The notes: generated from the sequence alone by a model not told the origin. Numbered from the stretch's first letter, positions 35,783-46,957 are shown. The stretch: DNA of 64,000 nucleotides from Geodermatophilus obscurus (GCF_900115395.1 NZ_FOWE01000013.1:26969-90968); one strand, 5' to 3'. A program made the numbers and translations.

Positions 35783-36727
35783 TCAGCCCTGGACGGCCCC
35801 GGCGGCCCGGCGACGGGTGAGGAACACCAGGCCACCGCCCAGCGCGAGCGCTCCGGCGCCCAGGCCCAGCGGCAGGGCGACGCTGGCGCCGGTGTAGGCG
35901 AGGTCGCCGTCGGTGCCGGTGGCCGACGCGGCGGCCGCCACGGTGAAGGACTCCTGGAAGTAGGTGCCCTGGTCGCCCTCGTAGACCAGCGTGTGGTCAC
36001 CGACCGGCGTCCCCGCGGGGACGGTGAACTCGATCCGGACGGTGCCCGAGGCGTCGGCGGTGAAGGTGCCCAGGCGGGTCGGCGTCGAGTGCAGGGTCAC
36101 CGTGACGACCTCGTACGGCTGGAAGCCGGTGAGGATCTTGACGACCTTCTGGCCGGCCACGGACCGGTCGCCGGTCGCGGCGCCGGTGTCGGGGCTGGCC
36201 ACCCCCGGGGTGTTGGCCGCGACGCCGCGGATGTCACCCGTGGTCAGCACGCCCGGGCCCGGGGCCGGTGCGTCGGGCGGCGCGACGGGCGGCGTGGTCG
36301 GTGCCGCCTCGAGGGAGAAGGTGAAGTCGGGGTAGGCCAGCGGGGCCTCGGAGCCGGAGTACGGCTCGCAGGTCGCCACCGCGACGTAGTCGCCGGGCTC
36401 CGCGGCCGGTGTGAACTCGGCCAGCGCCGTCCAGGCGCCGTCCGCAGGGGCCCCGGCGAGGCTGAACACCGGCAGGCCGTCCGGGTCGTCCCAGCCGGCG
36501 GCGGTGTAGTAGTCGACGTAGACGGCGGCCGGCTTGCCGTCGACCGTGGCGTCGCAGCCGGTGCCGGTCAGCTGGAACGGCTCGCCGATCACAGCGGTGT
36601 CGGGGCCCTCGAGCTCCGGCAGCGGCTCGGCGGCCAGCGCGGCCGGGGCCATCGCCAGGCCGACGGCGGCGGTGCCGACGGCGAGCCCTGCGGCGGCGCA
36701 GAGGCGGAACGGGGACACGCGGGACAT
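35783..36727 (-). CDS. Surface protein with LAXTG sortase signal
   Basis: 314 residues. A signal peptide (FRLCAAAGLAVGTAAVGLAM ... ALA) is followed by two beta-rich segments. The C-terminus is LAYTG, a hydrophobic helix (VALPLGLGAGALALGGGLVF) and TRRR, the class E sortase sorting signal of Actinobacteria (LAXTG). It should be anchored to peptidoglycan. A Pro-rich linker (TPPVAPPDAPAPGPG) joins the domains. No sortase gene is in the window. It is the first gene of a two-gene unit with the LCP protein. Confidence 0.85.
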   Translation of the reverse strand: MSRVSPFRLCAAAGLAVGTAAVGLAMAPAALAAEPLPELEGPDTAVIGEPFQLTGTGCDATVDGKPAAVYVDYYTAAGWDDPDGLPVFSLAGAPADGAWTALAEFTPAAEPGDYVAVATCEPYSGSEAPLAYPDFTFSLEAAPTTPPVAPPDAPAPGPGVLTTGDIRGVAANTPGVASPDTGAATGDRSVAGQKVVKILTGFQPYEVVTVTLHSTPTRLGTFTADASGTVRIEFTVPAGTPVGDHTLVYEGDQGTYFQESFTVAAAASATGTDGDLAYTGASVALPLGLGAGALALGGGLVFLTRRRAAGAVQG

Positions 36728-36893
36728 GGGCCCTCCGGGGCTTCGGTGGCCCGGGTGCCCCGGGCCGTCACCCGCTACATCGGCGGTTCCGTGCGTGGCT
36801 GTACCGGAATGATCAACTCGGGTCGGGTGCGGCGGGTGGGTCGGGTGGGGCCCGTGGGAGCGCCACCTGGACGGCGCTTGGCAGGATCAGTGC

Positions 36894-38096
36894 ATGAGTG
36901 AGCAGCGCGAGGTCACCGTGCTGGGCTCGACCGGCTCGATCGGCCGGCAGGCGATCGCGGTCGCCGAGCAGAACCCCGACCGGCTGCGGATCACCGCCCT
37001 GGCCGCCGGCGGGGGTGACGTCGCCCGGCTGGCCGAGCAGGCGCTGGCACTGGGCGTGCGCACCGTGGCGGTGGCGCGGGCGACCGCCGCCCAGGACCTG
37101 CAGCTGGCCTTCTACGCGGCCGCCTCGCAGCGGGGGTGGGCGAAGGGCGAGTACGCGCTGCCGGAGATCCTCGCCGGCCCGCGTGCGGCCGAGGAGCTCG
37201 CCGCGCGCCCCGCCGACGTCGTCCTCAACGGCATCAGCGGCTCGATCGGCCTCGGCCCCACGCTGTCGGCGCTGCGGGCCGGCAACGTCGTCGCCCTCGC
37301 GAACAAGGAGTCGCTGGTCGCCGGTGGCGACCTGGTCACCGCCGCCGCCGGCCCCGGCCAGCTGGTGCCGGTCGACTCCGAGCACTCGGCGCTGGCGCAG
37401 TGCCTGCGCGGCGGGCGCAGGAGCGAGGTGGCCCGGTTGGTGCTCACCGCCAGCGGCGGGCCCTTCCGCGGCCGCGACGCCGCCGACCTCGCCGACGTCA
37501 CCGTCGAGCAGGCGCTGGCCCACCCCACCTGGGCGATGGGCCCGGTCGTGACGGTCAACTCCGCGACCCTGGTCAACAAGGGCCTCGAGCTCATCGAGGC
37601 GCACCTGCTCTTCGGGGTCCCCTACGCCGACATCGACGTCGTCGTCCACCCGCAGTCGATCGTGCACTCGATGGTGACCTTCACCGACGGCGCCACCATC
37701 GCCCAGGCCAGCCCCCCGGACATGCGGCTGCCGATCGCGCTGGCGCTGGCCTGGCCCGACCGGCTCCCGTCCGTGCAGCCGGCCCTGGACTGGTCGACGG
37801 CGAGCACCTGGGAGTTCGCCCCCCTCGACGACGACGCCTTCCCCGCCGTCGCCCTCGCACGCGCCGCGGGGGAGGCCGGCGGCGTCGTCCCGGCGGTGTT
37901 CAACGCCGCCAACGAGGAGGCGGTCGCGGCCTTCCTCGCCGGGCGCCTGCGTTTCCCGGACGTCGTGGGTCTGGTCGCGCGTACCCTCGACGACGCGCCG
38001 GACCTCGGCGCCCCCACCTGCGTGGACGACGTGCTGGCCGCTGAGCGCTGGGCCCGGCAGCACGCCCGCGCCGCCCTCGCCGGAGGCCCGAGCTGA
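36894..38096 (+). CDS. dxr: 1-deoxy-D-xylulose-5-phosphate reductoisomerase
   Basis: 400 residues. It catalyses the second step of the MEP isoprenoid pathway. NADPH binding is shown by [15 protein letters not shown]. The metal and substrate site lies in [22 protein letters not shown] and [19 protein letters not shown], with [10 protein letters not shown] further on. Followed by the site-2 protease, which starts inside its stop, and then ispG, so the two MEP genes are in one run, as in M. tuberculosis. Confidence 0.97.
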   Translation: MSEQREVTVLGSTGSIGRQAIAVAEQNPDRLRITALAAGGGDVARLAEQALALGVRTVAVARATAAQDLQLAFYAAASQRGWAKGEYALPEILAGPRAAEELAARPADVVLNGISGSIGLGPTLSALRAGNVVALANKESLVAGGDLVTAAAGPGQLVPVDSEHSALAQCLRGGRRSEVARLVLTASGGPFRGRDAADLADVTVEQALAHPTWAMGPVVTVNSATLVNKGLELIEAHLLFGVPYADIDVVVHPQSIVHSMVTFTDGATIAQASPPDMRLPIALALAWPDRLPSVQPALDWSTASTWEFAPLDDDAFPAVALARAAGEAGGVVPAVFNAANEEAVAAFLAGRLRFPDVVGLVARTLDDAPDLGAPTCVDDVLAAERWARQHARAALAGGPS

Positions 38097-39484
38097 GCAT
38101 CGTCCTGACGGTCCTCGGGATCGTCGCGTTCTTCGTCGGGCTGCTCGCCTCGATCGCCTTCCACGAGTACGGCCACTTCTACTGGGCCCGGAAGTTCGGC
38201 ATGCGCGTGCCGCAGTTCATGGTCGGGTTCGGCCCGACGGTGTTCTCCCGGCGCCGCGGCGAGACCGAGTACGGCGTCAAGGCCATCCCGCTCGGCGGCT
38301 ACATCCGCATCGTCGGCATGATCCCGCCGGCCGAGGAGGGGGAGAGCAAGCGCGCCACCCGCATGCGCACCTTCATCGCCGAGGTGCGCGGGCAGGCCCT
38401 CGACGACGTCCTGCCCAGCGACGCCGGCCGGGTCTTCTACGCCAAGCCCTGGTGGCAGCGCGTCGTCGTCATGTTCGCCGGGCCGTTCCACAACCTGGTC
38501 CTGGCGGTGCTGTTCTTCGCCGTCACGCTGACGGCCATCGGCACCGGCGTCATCACCACCCAGCTCCGCAGCGTCCCCGCCTGCGTGGTGCCCGCGGGCG
38601 CGGAGAGCATCGCCGTGGCCGAGGAGCAGGACGGCGACGTCTGCGACATCCCGATCGTCACCACCGGCGCCGACGCCGGGGAGCTGTGCGAGGAGGGTGC
38701 CGCTGACTGTGCCCGGCCGGCGCCCAGCCCCGCCGCGCAGGCCGGCCTGCGACCGGGCGACACGATCGTGGCCGTCGACGGGCAGCCGCTGGACCCCACG
38801 GCATACGACAGCTGGACGGCGGTCCAGCAGGCCATCCGCGGCTCGGCCGGGCAGCCGCTCGCGCTCACCGTGGAGCGCGACGGCGAGCGCCGGGACGTCA
38901 CCGTCACGCCCATCGAGAACGTCGTGCCCACCGACGACGGCGAGGGCACCATGACGGCCGGCTACGTCGGCGTCGGGCCGGTGCCCGGCTTCGCCCGCCA
39001 GTCGGCGGCCGACCTCCCCGGCTACTTCGGCATGGTCGTGTCCCAGTCGGTGCAGCGTCTCATCGAGATCCCCGAGCGGGTCCCGCAGCTGTTCCGGGCC
39101 GCGTTCCTGGGCGAGGAGCGCGACGCCGACGGCCCGATCGGCGTCGTCGGGGTGGGCCGCATCTCCGGCGAGGTGTTCGCGTTCCAGGACATCAGCGGCG
39201 CCCAGAAGCTGAGCTTCTTCCTCAGCCTGCTGGCCAGCGTCAACCTGGTGCTGTTCCTGTTCAACCTGCTGCCGATCTACCCGCTCGACGGCGGGCACGT
39301 GGCCGGCGCGCTGTACGAGAAGGCCCGGTCGGTGGTCGCCCGCTGGCGGGGGCGGCCCGACCCCGGCCCGTTCGACATCGCCCGGCTGATGCCGGTCGCC
39401 TACGTCGTCGCGGGGCTCTTCATCGCCCTGTCCGGGCTGCTGTTGATCGCCGACGTCGTCAACCCGATCACACTCCGGCAGTAG
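38093..39484 (+). CDS. RseP/Rip1-type site-2 zinc metalloprotease with a CTG start
   Basis: 463 residues from CTG 38093, which overlaps the dxr TGA. GGAGG sits six bases upstream. In this frame no ATG, GTG or TTG occurs between the upstream TGA (38042-38044) and 38201, where ATG lies after the active site. Starting at CTG preserves the first helix and HEYGH (residues ~24-28), the zinc site. A PDZ domain spans ~residues 210-285 ([21 protein letters not shown]). The LDG motif of the second metal ligand is in [19 protein letters not shown]. Rip1 cleaves membrane-bound anti-sigma factors. The order dxr-rip1-ispG is conserved. Confidence 0.9.
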   Translation: MSIVLTVLGIVAFFVGLLASIAFHEYGHFYWARKFGMRVPQFMVGFGPTVFSRRRGETEYGVKAIPLGGYIRIVGMIPPAEEGESKRATRMRTFIAEVRGQALDDVLPSDAGRVFYAKPWWQRVVVMFAGPFHNLVLAVLFFAVTLTAIGTGVITTQLRSVPACVVPAGAESIAVAEEQDGDVCDIPIVTTGADAGELCEEGAADCARPAPSPAAQAGLRPGDTIVAVDGQPLDPTAYDSWTAVQQAIRGSAGQPLALTVERDGERRDVTVTPIENVVPTDDGEGTMTAGYVGVGPVPGFARQSAADLPGYFGMVVSQSVQRLIEIPERVPQLFRAAFLGEERDADGPIGVVGVGRISGEVFAFQDISGAQKLSFFLSLLASVNLVLFLFNLLPIYPLDGGHVAGALYEKARSVVARWRGRPDPGPFDIARLMPVAYVVAGLFIALSGLLLIADVVNPITLRQ

Positions 39485-39534
39485 CTCCCCGCGCTCCCGG
39501 CAGCCGTCGGCCGGAACGGGAGATACTGGGTGTC

Positions 39535-40695
39535 ATGGCCACCCCCGTCGGTCTCGGCATGCCTGCGCTGCCCCCGCCCGTCCTCGCCCCCCGTCGCACG
39601 ACCCGCCAGCTGATGGTCGGCGACGTCGGCGTCGGCAGCGACCACCCGGTCAGCGTCCAGTCGATGACGACGACCAAGACCGCCGACATCAACGCGACGC
39701 TGCAGCAGATCGCCGAGCTCACCGCCTCCGGCTGTCAGATCGTGCGCGTGGCCGTCCCCGACACCGACGACGCCGAGGCGCTGCCGGTCATCGCGCGGAA
39801 GTCGCAGATCCCGGTCATCGCCGACATCCACTTCCAGCCGCGCTACGTGTTCGCCGCGATCGACGCCGGCTGCGCCGCGGTGCGGGTCAACCCCGGCAAC
39901 ATCAAGAAGTTCGACGACAAGGTCGGCGAGATCGCCAGGGCGGCCAAGGGCGCCGGCATCCCGATCCGCATCGGCGTGAACGCCGGCTCGCTCGACAAGC
40001 GCCTGCTGGCCAAGTACGGCAAGGCCACCCCCGAGGCGCTGGTCGAGTCGGCGCTGTGGGAGTGCTCGCTGTTCGAGGAGCACGACTTCCGCGACATCAA
40101 GATCTCGGTCAAGCACAACGACCCGGTGGTCATGGTCCGCGCCTACGAGCTGCTCGCCGCGCAGTGCGACTACCCGCTGCACCTCGGCGTCACCGAGGCC
40201 GGCCCCGCGTTCCAGGGCACCATCAAGTCCGCCGTCGCCTTCGGCGCGCTGCTGAGCCAGGGCATCGGCGACACCATCCGCGTCTCCCTCTCGGCCCCGC
40301 CGGCCGAGGAGGTGAAGGTCGGCAACCAGATCCTCGAGTCGCTCAACCTCCGCCAGCGCGGCCTGGAGATCGTGAGCTGCCCCTCGTGCGGGCGCGCCCA
40401 GGTCGACGTCTACAAGCTCGCGAACGAGGTCACCGCGGGGCTCGAGGGCATGGAGGTCCCGCTGCGGGTGGCCGTCATGGGGTGCGTCGTCAACGGCCCC
40501 GGCGAGGCCCGCGAGGCCGACCTCGGCGTCGCGTCGGGCAACGGCAAGGGCCAGATCTTCGTCAAGGGCGAGGTCGTCAAGACCGTGCCCGAGTCGCAGA
40601 TCGTCGAGACCCTCATCGAGGAGGCCATGAGGATCGCCGGTGAGCAGCTCGACGACGGCGTCCCCTCTGGGCCGCCCGTGGTCACCGTCGCCTGA
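39535..40695 (+). CDS. ispG: 4-hydroxy-3-methylbut-2-en-1-yl diphosphate synthase (flavodoxin)
   Basis: 386 residues. It is the [4Fe-4S] enzyme of the MEP pathway. The TIM-barrel part shows [24 protein letters not shown] residues ([11 protein letters not shown]), [10 protein letters not shown], and [10 protein letters not shown]. The C-terminal iron-sulfur domain has [11 protein letters not shown] and [17 protein letters not shown]. It follows the site-2 protease by 50 bp and precedes a GNAT gene, the conserved gcpE context. Confidence 0.97.
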   Translation: MATPVGLGMPALPPPVLAPRRTTRQLMVGDVGVGSDHPVSVQSMTTTKTADINATLQQIAELTASGCQIVRVAVPDTDDAEALPVIARKSQIPVIADIHFQPRYVFAAIDAGCAAVRVNPGNIKKFDDKVGEIARAAKGAGIPIRIGVNAGSLDKRLLAKYGKATPEALVESALWECSLFEEHDFRDIKISVKHNDPVVMVRAYELLAAQCDYPLHLGVTEAGPAFQGTIKSAVAFGALLSQGIGDTIRVSLSAPPAEEVKVGNQILESLNLRQRGLEIVSCPSCGRAQVDVYKLANEVTAGLEGMEVPLRVAVMGCVVNGPGEAREADLGVASGNGKGQIFVKGEVVKTVPESQIVETLIEEAMRIAGEQLDDGVPSGPPVVTVA

Positions 40696-40726
40696 TCCCG
40701 CGCACCTCCGCCTCCCGGGTCCGCCC

Positions 40727-41578
40727 GTGCTCCGTTCGCCGACCGCCCGCGTCCTCGACGAGGGCGACGAGCCGGCCGTCCGCCGGCTGCTGTCCGCCGA
40801 CCCCGTCGCCGCCTGCGTGCTCGCCGGCCGGGTGGAGGTCGCCGGCACCGGCCCGGCGTCCCTCGGCGCGCCGCTGTGGGGCATCGGCAGCGGGCGCAGC
40901 CTCGACGCGGTGTGCCTGGCCGGGGCCAACCTGATCCCCTTCGCCGTCCCCGGCGCCGAGCGGGCCGCGGCGACCGCCTTCGCCGAGCGGGCGCGGCGGG
41001 CCGGCCGGCGCTGCTCGACGATCGTCGGCCCGGCCGCCGCCGTCGACCCGCTGTGGGAGCTGCTGGCGCCGTCGTGGGGGCCGGCGCGCGACCACCGCCC
41101 GCGCCAGCCGCTCCTGGCCATCGAGGGCCCGCCCGCGGTCGCGTCCGAGCCGCGGGTGCGGCCGGTGCGGCCGGCCGAGGTCGACGTCCTGCTGCCGGCG
41201 GCGGTGGCGATGTTCACCGAGGAGGTCGGCGTCAGCCCGCTGCGGGTCGACGGCGGGGCCGGCTACCGGGCCCGGGTCGAGGACCTGGTGCGCGCCGGCC
41301 AGTCCCTGGCGTGGATCGAGGACGGCCGGGTGCTGTTCAAGGCCGAGATCGGGGCGGTGTCCCGGGCGGCCTGCCAGGTGCAGGGCGTGTGGACCGCACC
41401 GGAGTGGCGCGGCCGGGGCATCGGCGCGGCCGGCATGGCCGCCGTCGTCGAGTACGCCCGGACCTCGATCGCCCCCGTCGTGAGCCTCTACGTCAACGAC
41501 TTCAACGCACCGGCCCGCGCGGTGTACCGCCGCGTCGGGTTCCGCGAGGTCGGCTGCTACGCCAGCGTCCTGTTCTAG
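40727..41578 (+). CDS. GNAT-family acetyltransferase
   Basis: 283 residues from GTG 40727, the first start after the ispG stop; the frame extends into ispG but is implausible there. There are two halves: an N-terminal domain (residues ~1-120) of the type called DUF4081, and a GNAT domain with VWTAPEWRGRGIGAAGMAAVVEYA (acetyl-CoA loop) and SLYVNDFNAPARAVYRRVGF. It matches the protein next to gcpE in mycobacteria. The substrate is unknown. Confidence 0.88.
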   Translation: MLRSPTARVLDEGDEPAVRRLLSADPVAACVLAGRVEVAGTGPASLGAPLWGIGSGRSLDAVCLAGANLIPFAVPGAERAAATAFAERARRAGRRCSTIVGPAAAVDPLWELLAPSWGPARDHRPRQPLLAIEGPPAVASEPRVRPVRPAEVDVLLPAAVAMFTEEVGVSPLRVDGGAGYRARVEDLVRAGQSLAWIEDGRVLFKAEIGAVSRAACQVQGVWTAPEWRGRGIGAAGMAAVVEYARTSIAPVVSLYVNDFNAPARAVYRRVGFREVGCYASVLF

Positions 41579-41635
41579 ACCGCCACGACGCCGCCTCCCG
41601 CGGATCGTCCCCGGTGTCTGACAGGGTGGGTAGAC

Positions 41636-43531
41636 GTGGCAGCACGACGCACGGCCGTCCTCGGCGCGGTCCTCACCCTCCTCGGCGCACCGGTGCTGGC
41701 GGCCTGCTCGGGCGGGTCCGAGGACGACGTCCGCGCCGCCGCGCAGGCCTTCCTCGACGACTGGACGGGCGGCGACACCGGGGCCGCCGCGGCGGGCACG
41801 ACCGACCCCGACGCCGCCGGCGCGCTGCTCGAGCAGACCGCCGGCGACCTGCCCGGGGCGACGCTGGCCGCCGAGCTGGGCGACGTGACGGTCGAGGACG
41901 CCACCGCCACCGTCGGCTGGACCGCCACCTGGGACCTCGCGGCCGCCCCCGACTGGACCTACGACGCCAGGCTGGAGCTGCGCGAGGCGGAGGAGGCGTG
42001 GGAGGTCGTCGCCCGACCCACCCTCGTGCACCCCGAGCTGGGGGAGGGGCAGCGCCTGCAGCTGACCCGGGCGCTGCCCGAGCGCGCGGCGATCACCGAC
42101 GCCACCGGCGCCCCGGTCTTCGCCCCCACCGAGGTCGTGAACGTCGGCGTCGACCCCGGCCAGGTCACCGACCTGCCGGCCCTCGCGGCCGCGCTGTCGG
42201 CGGCCACCGGCATCCCGGCCGAGGACATCACCGCCGACGTCCAGGCCGCCCCGCCGGGCCAGTTCGTGCCGGTCATCACCCTGCGCCGTCCCCAGTTCGA
42301 GGCCATCCGCGCCCAGGTCTACGACCTCCCGGGCGCGGTGTTCCCCACCGACACCCGCCTGCTCGCGCCCTCCCCGCGCTTCGCCTCCGCCCTCCTCGGC
42401 CGGGTCGGCGACGCCACCGCCGAGGTGATCGAGGAGACCACCGTGGACGGGGTGGCGGCCTACGCCGCCGGTGACCAGCTGGGCCTGTCCGGCCTGCAGC
42501 GGGCCTTCCAGGAGCAGCTCACCGGCACCCCCGGCTTCACCGTCTCGGTGGTCAGCACCGACGAGTCGACGGGCGACAGCGGCCGCGAGGTGGCCGCCGT
42601 CGAGCCGGTCCCGGGCCGGCCGGTCCGGACGCCGATCGTCCCCGCGCTGCAGGTCGCCGCCGACGGCGCCGTCGCCACCCAGCCGCTGCCCACCCACCTC
42701 GTCGCGGTCCGGCCCGGTACCGGCGAGATCCTGGCCGTCGCCTCGAACGAGGCGGCCGCGGCCGGCAACGCACTGACCGGGCAGTACCCGCCCGGCTCGA
42801 GCATGAAGGCGATCACGGCGACGGCACTCCTGTCGGCGGGCGGGCTCACCCCGGACACCCCCGTCGCCTGCCCGGCCACCACGGTCGTCGAGGGCCGGGA
42901 GTTCGAGAACCAGGACCGGTTCGACCTCGGCACGGTGCCCTTCACCGAGGCCCTCGCCCAGTCGTGCAACACGACCTTCATCCAGGCCGGCCTGCAGCTG
43001 CCCGACGACGCACTGGCCGCCGCGGCCGCCTCCTACGGCGTCGGCAGCGACTGGCAGCTGCCCGTCGGCGTCTTCTCCGGAAGCGTCCCCGCCGACTCCA
43101 CCGGCACCACCAAGGCCGCGAACGCAATCGGCCAGGGCCAGGTGCTCATGAGCCCGGCGGCGATGGCGCTGGTGGCCGCCGGCATCGCCTCCGGCACCCC
43201 GGCCGCCCCCGTCGAGGTCGTGGGCGCCGACCCGGCCGGAGCGGCACCGGCCGGCCCGGGCCAGGAGGTGCTCGACCGGCTGCGCCCGATGATGCGCCAG
43301 GTCGTCCTCGGTGGGACCGCGACCGAGCTGGCCGACCGCGGCGAGGTCCACGGCAAGACCGGCACCGCGGAGTTCGGCACCAACACCCCGCCGGACGCGC
43401 ACGGCTGGTTCATGGGCTACCGGCTCGGCGGACCGCAGGGCGACGTCGCCTTCGCGGTGCTCGTCGAGGGCGGGGGCTCCAGCAGCACCGCCGTCGCCGT
43501 CACGGACGCCTTCCTCGGCGCCGTCGGCTAG
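41636..43531 (+). CDS. Class B penicillin-binding lipoprotein (transpeptidase)
   Basis: 631 residues. A lipobox-like signal ([13 protein letters not shown]) predicts lipidation at Cys. Residues ~30-135 form an NTF2-like MecR1-type domain, residues ~140-290 a dimerisation domain ([17 protein letters not shown]). The transpeptidase domain has S-x-x-K in [11 protein letters not shown]-x-N in QSCNTTF and K-T-G in [10 protein letters not shown]. It corresponds to the penicillin-binding lipoprotein near gcpE in mycobacteria. It probably makes 4-3 cross-links during growth; the specific role is not deducible. Confidence 0.93.
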   Translation: MAARRTAVLGAVLTLLGAPVLAACSGGSEDDVRAAAQAFLDDWTGGDTGAAAAGTTDPDAAGALLEQTAGDLPGATLAAELGDVTVEDATATVGWTATWDLAAAPDWTYDARLELREAEEAWEVVARPTLVHPELGEGQRLQLTRALPERAAITDATGAPVFAPTEVVNVGVDPGQVTDLPALAAALSAATGIPAEDITADVQAAPPGQFVPVITLRRPQFEAIRAQVYDLPGAVFPTDTRLLAPSPRFASALLGRVGDATAEVIEETTVDGVAAYAAGDQLGLSGLQRAFQEQLTGTPGFTVSVVSTDESTGDSGREVAAVEPVPGRPVRTPIVPALQVAADGAVATQPLPTHLVAVRPGTGEILAVASNEAAAAGNALTGQYPPGSSMKAITATALLSAGGLTPDTPVACPATTVVEGREFENQDRFDLGTVPFTEALAQSCNTTFIQAGLQLPDDALAAAAASYGVGSDWQLPVGVFSGSVPADSTGTTKAANAIGQGQVLMSPAAMALVAAGIASGTPAAPVEVVGADPAGAAPAGPGQEVLDRLRPMMRQVVLGGTATELADRGEVHGKTGTAEFGTNTPPDAHGWFMGYRLGGPQGDVAFAVLVEGGGSSSTAVAVTDAFLGAVG

Positions 43532-43541
43532 GCATCCGGCG

Positions 43542-44000
43542 CTAGGTCCCGGCGAGGCCGGGGAGCGCCACGGTCACCGGCGACCGGCCGGCCGCGACGC
43601 GCCAGGCGACGGCACGGACCTCCGCGGCGCCCAGGGCGTCGACGGCCAGCAGGCGGACCGCCGACCGCCCGGCGGCGTCGAGCAGCGCGGCCCAGCTCGC
43701 CGACACGCCCTCCTCGAGCACGACGGCCAGCGCCGCCGCGTCGACCGCCGACAGGACCGGGAACGGCAGCGTGTAGCCGGCCTCCGCCGGCACCGGGTCG
43801 GCGTCGCGCTCGTCGAGCAGGGCGGCCAGCCGGTCGCGGGCGTCGCGGTGGGCCTGCTCGCCCGCCCCGGCCGGCGCCCGCCCCTCCGGGGGCAGCGCCG
43901 CACCGACGACGCCGTACCCCCACACGGCCGCGTGCTCGGCGGCCAGCGTCGCCCGCAGGGCGTCGTCCTCCCGGCCGGCGGCGGACCTCTCATCGGCCAC
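43542..44000 (-). CDS. DUF4439 ferritin-like protein
   Basis: 152 residues from GTG 44000. A four-helix ferritin-like pattern is visible: [54 protein letters not shown] and [15 protein letters not shown]. The conserved EH in [11 protein letters not shown] supports DUF4439, a member of the ferritin-like superfamily. Iron binding is not proven. It follows the lipoprotein gene in a reverse two-gene unit. Confidence 0.85.
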   Translation of the reverse strand: MADERSAAGREDDALRATLAAEHAAVWGYGVVGAALPPEGRAPAGAGEQAHRDARDRLAALLDERDADPVPAEAGYTLPFPVLSAVDAAALAVVLEEGVSASWAALLDAAGRSAVRLLAVDALGAAEVRAVAWRVAAGRSPVTVALPGLAGT

Positions 44001-44012
44001 GTCGGTCCTCCC

Positions 44013-44489
44013 TCACGCCAGCGCCGCCTCGTGGCCGCGCAGCCCGGCCGCCACCGACCCCAGCAGCGCCGCCCGTGCCCCGGCCGCGTCGACGCAGGCG
44101 GTCGCGTGCGAGGTCGCCGCGGCGGCCACCTGCCCGCGCAGCCAGCCCAGCACGTCCGCGCCGGGCGGTGGCGCGGCCGCGGGGGAGGACGCGGACGAGG
44201 TCGCGTCCGGCACCGCCTCGCGCAGCCGCTCCAGCTGCGACCGGGCCTGCTCGGCGAGGGGCGCCACCCGGCCGCCGAGGGCCGGGTCGGCGACCGCCGC
44301 CGCGTCGTAGGCGGCCACCACGGACTCCTGCACGGGCACCTGCCCGGCCACCCGGTCGTCCTGCGCCGCCGTCTCCGCGGCCGCGTCGTCCTGCCCACCG
44401 GAGGTGCACCCGGCCGCCAGCAGCGCCAGCCCGGTGGCACCGGCCAGCAGCCGTCGCCGGGAGAACCCGGCGGGGGAGGACGTGGACAT
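44013..44489 (-). CDS. Putative lipoprotein with twin-arginine-like signal
   Basis: 158 residues from ATG 44489 (GGAGG nine bases upstream; another ATG three codons earlier is too close to it). The signal is [22 protein letters not shown], with an RRR-LL motif and lipobox AAGC. The mature part is Ala/Asp-rich and helical ([19 protein letters not shown]), probably a small helical bundle related to the adjacent ferritin-like protein. The pair is found upstream of rimP in related genomes. Function unknown. Confidence 0.8.
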   Translation of the reverse strand: MSTSSPAGFSRRRLLAGATGLALLAAGCTSGGQDDAAAETAAQDDRVAGQVPVQESVVAAYDAAAVADPALGGRVAPLAEQARSQLERLREAVPDATSSASSPAAAPPPGADVLGWLRGQVAAAATSHATACVDAAGARAALLGSVAAGLRGHEAALA

Positions 44490-44745
44490 CGCCGTCATCC
44501 TCCCAGGCGCCCGGCCGCACCGCGGGCAGCGACGGGCGGGGCGCCGTCCCGACGCCGTCCCGCCGCCGTCCCGCTCCCGCGACCGCCGAGCGGCCGGGAC
44601 CGCGTCCCGGGGGGAGCGGTAGCCTGGCCACTTCCCCGGGTACGCCGCCGACAGGCGCCCCGTGTGTGGGTGCGCCGCCGGCGCCGTCCCGGGAGTGCGG
44701 TCCGCCGAGCACGAGCTCCGACCGGTGCAGGAGGGGAGGGAGCCC

Positions 44746-45411
44746 GTGTCCGCCACGCGACAGCAGGACGAGGCCACGACGCGGCTGGCCGGCTGGATCG
44801 AGCCCGTCGTCACCGGCGCGGGGTACGACCTGGAGGAGCTGGTGGTCACCCCCGCCGGCCGCCGCAGCGTCGTCCGGGTCGTCGTCGACCGGGACGAGGG
44901 CGTGTCCCTCGACGACGTCGCCGAGGTCAGCCGGGCGGTGTCGGCGGTGCTCGACCAGAACGACGGCGACCTCGGCCGCGCCCCCTACGTCCTCGAGGTG
45001 ACCAGCCCCGGCGTCGACCGGCCGCTGACCGAGCCGCGGCACTGGCGGCGCAACACCGGCCGGCTCGTCGCGGTGACCGTCGGCCCGGCCGGGGCGACCG
45101 AGCAGGTGACCGGCCGCGTCACCGCCGTCGACGACGCGGGCGTGACCCTCGCCGTCGAGAAGCCCGGCAAGCCGGGTGCGCGGCGCAAGCCGCCCACCCC
45201 GCGGCAGGTGCCGTGGGACCAGCTGGGTCCCGGCCGGGTGCAGGTCGAGTTCGCCCGCCCGGACCGCAGCGACACCCCTGGCGACGACGTGCACGACACC
45301 GACGACGACACGCACGACGACACCGACGACACGGACGACGAGATCGACCCGGACGACGACCTGGCCGACGACCTGGCGGACGACGAGGGCGACGACGGAG
45401 GAGCACAGTGA
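44746..45411 (+). CDS. rimP: Ribosome maturation factor RimP with a long acidic tail
   Basis: 221 residues from GTG 44746 after GGAGGGGAGGG. RimP aids 30S assembly. The family core runs [41 protein letters not shown], and [20 protein letters not shown]. The last ~45 residues are almost pure Asp with Thr/Glu/His, an unusual polyacidic tail for RimP. The stop overlaps the nusA GTG (GTGA). Confidence 0.94.
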   Translation: MSATRQQDEATTRLAGWIEPVVTGAGYDLEELVVTPAGRRSVVRVVVDRDEGVSLDDVAEVSRAVSAVLDQNDGDLGRAPYVLEVTSPGVDRPLTEPRHWRRNTGRLVAVTVGPAGATEQVTGRVTAVDDAGVTLAVEKPGKPGARRKPPTPRQVPWDQLGPGRVQVEFARPDRSDTPGDDVHDTDDDTHDDTDDTDDEIDPDDDLADDLADDEGDDGGAQ

Positions 45412-46541
45412 ACATCGACGTGACCGCCCTCAAGGCGGTCGAGCGGGAGAAGGGCATCCCCGCCGACACGGTCATCGAGGCGATCGAGACGGCGCTGGTG
45501 ACCGCCTACCGGCACGCCGACGGCGCCGCCAAGCACGTCCGGGTCCACGTGGACCGCAAGAGCGGCGAGGTCGCGGTCCTCGCCCAGGAGATGGGCGCCG
45601 ACGGCGAGGTCGTGCGCGAGTGGGACGACACCCCCTCCGACTTCGGCCGGATCGCCGCCAGCACCGCCAAGCAGGTGATCGTGCAGCGGCTGCGCGACGC
45701 CGAGCACGAGCAGACCTTCGGCGAGTACGCGGGCAAGGAGGGCGACATCGTCAGCGGCGTCGTCCAGGCCGACGCCCGCCGCAACGCCCAGGGCTCGGTG
45801 CTGGTCGACATCGGCAAGGTCGAGGCGGTGCTCCCGGCCGCCGAGCAGGTGCCCGGCGAGCGCTACCCCCACGGCAGCCGGCTGCGCGCCTACGTCGTGT
45901 CGGTGGCCCGCACCTACCGCGGCCCGCAGGTGACCGTCTCGCGCACCCACCCGAACCTGGTCCGCAAGCTGTTCGCCCTCGAGGTCCCCGAGATCGCCGA
46001 CGGCAGCGTCGAGATCGTCGCGGTGGCCCGGGAGGCCGGGCACCGCTCGAAGATCGCCGTCCGCACCTCCGTCCCCGGCCTCAACGCCAAGGGGGCCTGC
46101 ATCGGCCCGATGGGGCAGCGGGTGCGCAACGTCATGAGCGAGCTGCACGGCGAGAAGATCGACATCGTCGACTGGTCCGACGACCCGGCGACGTTCGTGG
46201 CCTCGGCGCTCAGCCCCGCCCGGGTGAACTCCTCGACCCTGGTCGACCCGAAGGCGAAGGCCGTGCGGGTGGTCGTCCCGGACTACCAACTCTCGCTGGC
46301 CATCGGCAAGGAGGGGCAGAACGCCCGCCTGGCCGCCCGCCTCACCGGCTGCCGCATCGACATCCGCAGCGACGCCCAGGCCGACGACTCCGCGCCCTCC
46401 CCGGGTGTGGGCCGGCCGCCGCTGCGCTCGGGCCCGCCGCCGGTGCGCGCCGGTGCGCCCGGGGGCCGCCCGTCCCCCGGTGGAGGGGCTCCGCGCTCCG
46501 GTCCACGGCGCCCGGAACACCGGGGGCCCGCCGCGCGCTAG
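45408..46541 (+). CDS. nusA: Transcription termination/antitermination factor NusA
   Basis: 377 residues from GTG 45408. The N-domain ([18 protein letters not shown]), the S1 domain ([20 protein letters not shown]) and two KH domains are present. The KH part includes [18 protein letters not shown] and [17 protein letters not shown]. The C-terminal ~45 residues are Pro/Gly/Arg-rich. NusA binds RNA polymerase and also serves rrn antitermination. The conserved rimP-nusA-ylxR-infB order is seen, with ylxR eight bases downstream. Confidence 0.96.
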   Translation: MNIDVTALKAVEREKGIPADTVIEAIETALVTAYRHADGAAKHVRVHVDRKSGEVAVLAQEMGADGEVVREWDDTPSDFGRIAASTAKQVIVQRLRDAEHEQTFGEYAGKEGDIVSGVVQADARRNAQGSVLVDIGKVEAVLPAAEQVPGERYPHGSRLRAYVVSVARTYRGPQVTVSRTHPNLVRKLFALEVPEIADGSVEIVAVAREAGHRSKIAVRTSVPGLNAKGACIGPMGQRVRNVMSELHGEKIDIVDWSDDPATFVASALSPARVNSSTLVDPKAKAVRVVVPDYQLSLAIGKEGQNARLAARLTGCRIDIRSDAQADDSAPSPGVGRPPLRSGPPPVRAGAPGGRPSPGGGAPRSGPRRPEHRGPAAR

Positions 46542-46549
46542 AGTGACAG

Positions 46550-46957
46550 GTGGCCGAAACGTCGATCCCGGTGCGCACCTGTGTGGGCTGCCGGAAGCGC
46601 GCTCCGGTCACCGACCTGTTGCGTGTCGTCCTCCGGGCCGGGGCCCTCGTCCCCGATCCGCGACGGAGGCTCCCCGGACGGGGGGCGTCCCTGCACCCCA
46701 CCCCGGAGTGCCTGCACGCAGCGGAGCGACGCCGGGCCTTCCCCCGGGCGCTGCGCCTCCCCGGAGGCGGCGCCGCGGTGGAGGCCGGTCCGCTCCGGGC
46801 CCACGTCCTCGGTGCCTCCGCGCCGGGGGACCGCGACCCGGGACGGGCGAGGACGGACGAACGACAGACCGCACCCCAGACGGACCGGCACCCGGCCGGT
46901 CCGCACGTCGAGAGCAGGACGTCGTCGGATGAGCAAGCCGTGAAGTCCCCACGATGA
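46550..46957 (+). CDS. YlxR-family nucleic-acid-binding protein
   Basis: 135 residues. The DUF448 core is residues ~7-70: RTCVGCRKRAPVTDLLRVV, GRGASLHPTPECLHAAERR and RRAFPRALR. This fold binds nucleic acid and is linked to RNase P or transcription control in some bacteria. The C-terminal ~65 residues are Arg/Pro/Asp-rich and divergent. Start is at GTG 46550; it lies between nusA and infB as usual. Confidence 0.88.
   Translation: MAETSIPVRTCVGCRKRAPVTDLLRVVLRAGALVPDPRRRLPGRGASLHPTPECLHAAERRRAFPRALRLPGGGAAVEAGPLRAHVLGASAPGDRDPGRARTDERQTAPQTDRHPAGPHVESRTSSDEQAVKSPR

Noticed and set aside
40682..43402. 906-codon reverse-strand frame
   Set aside because: Antisense to the GNAT and PBP genes; composition is Gly/Ala/Arg-rich without domains.
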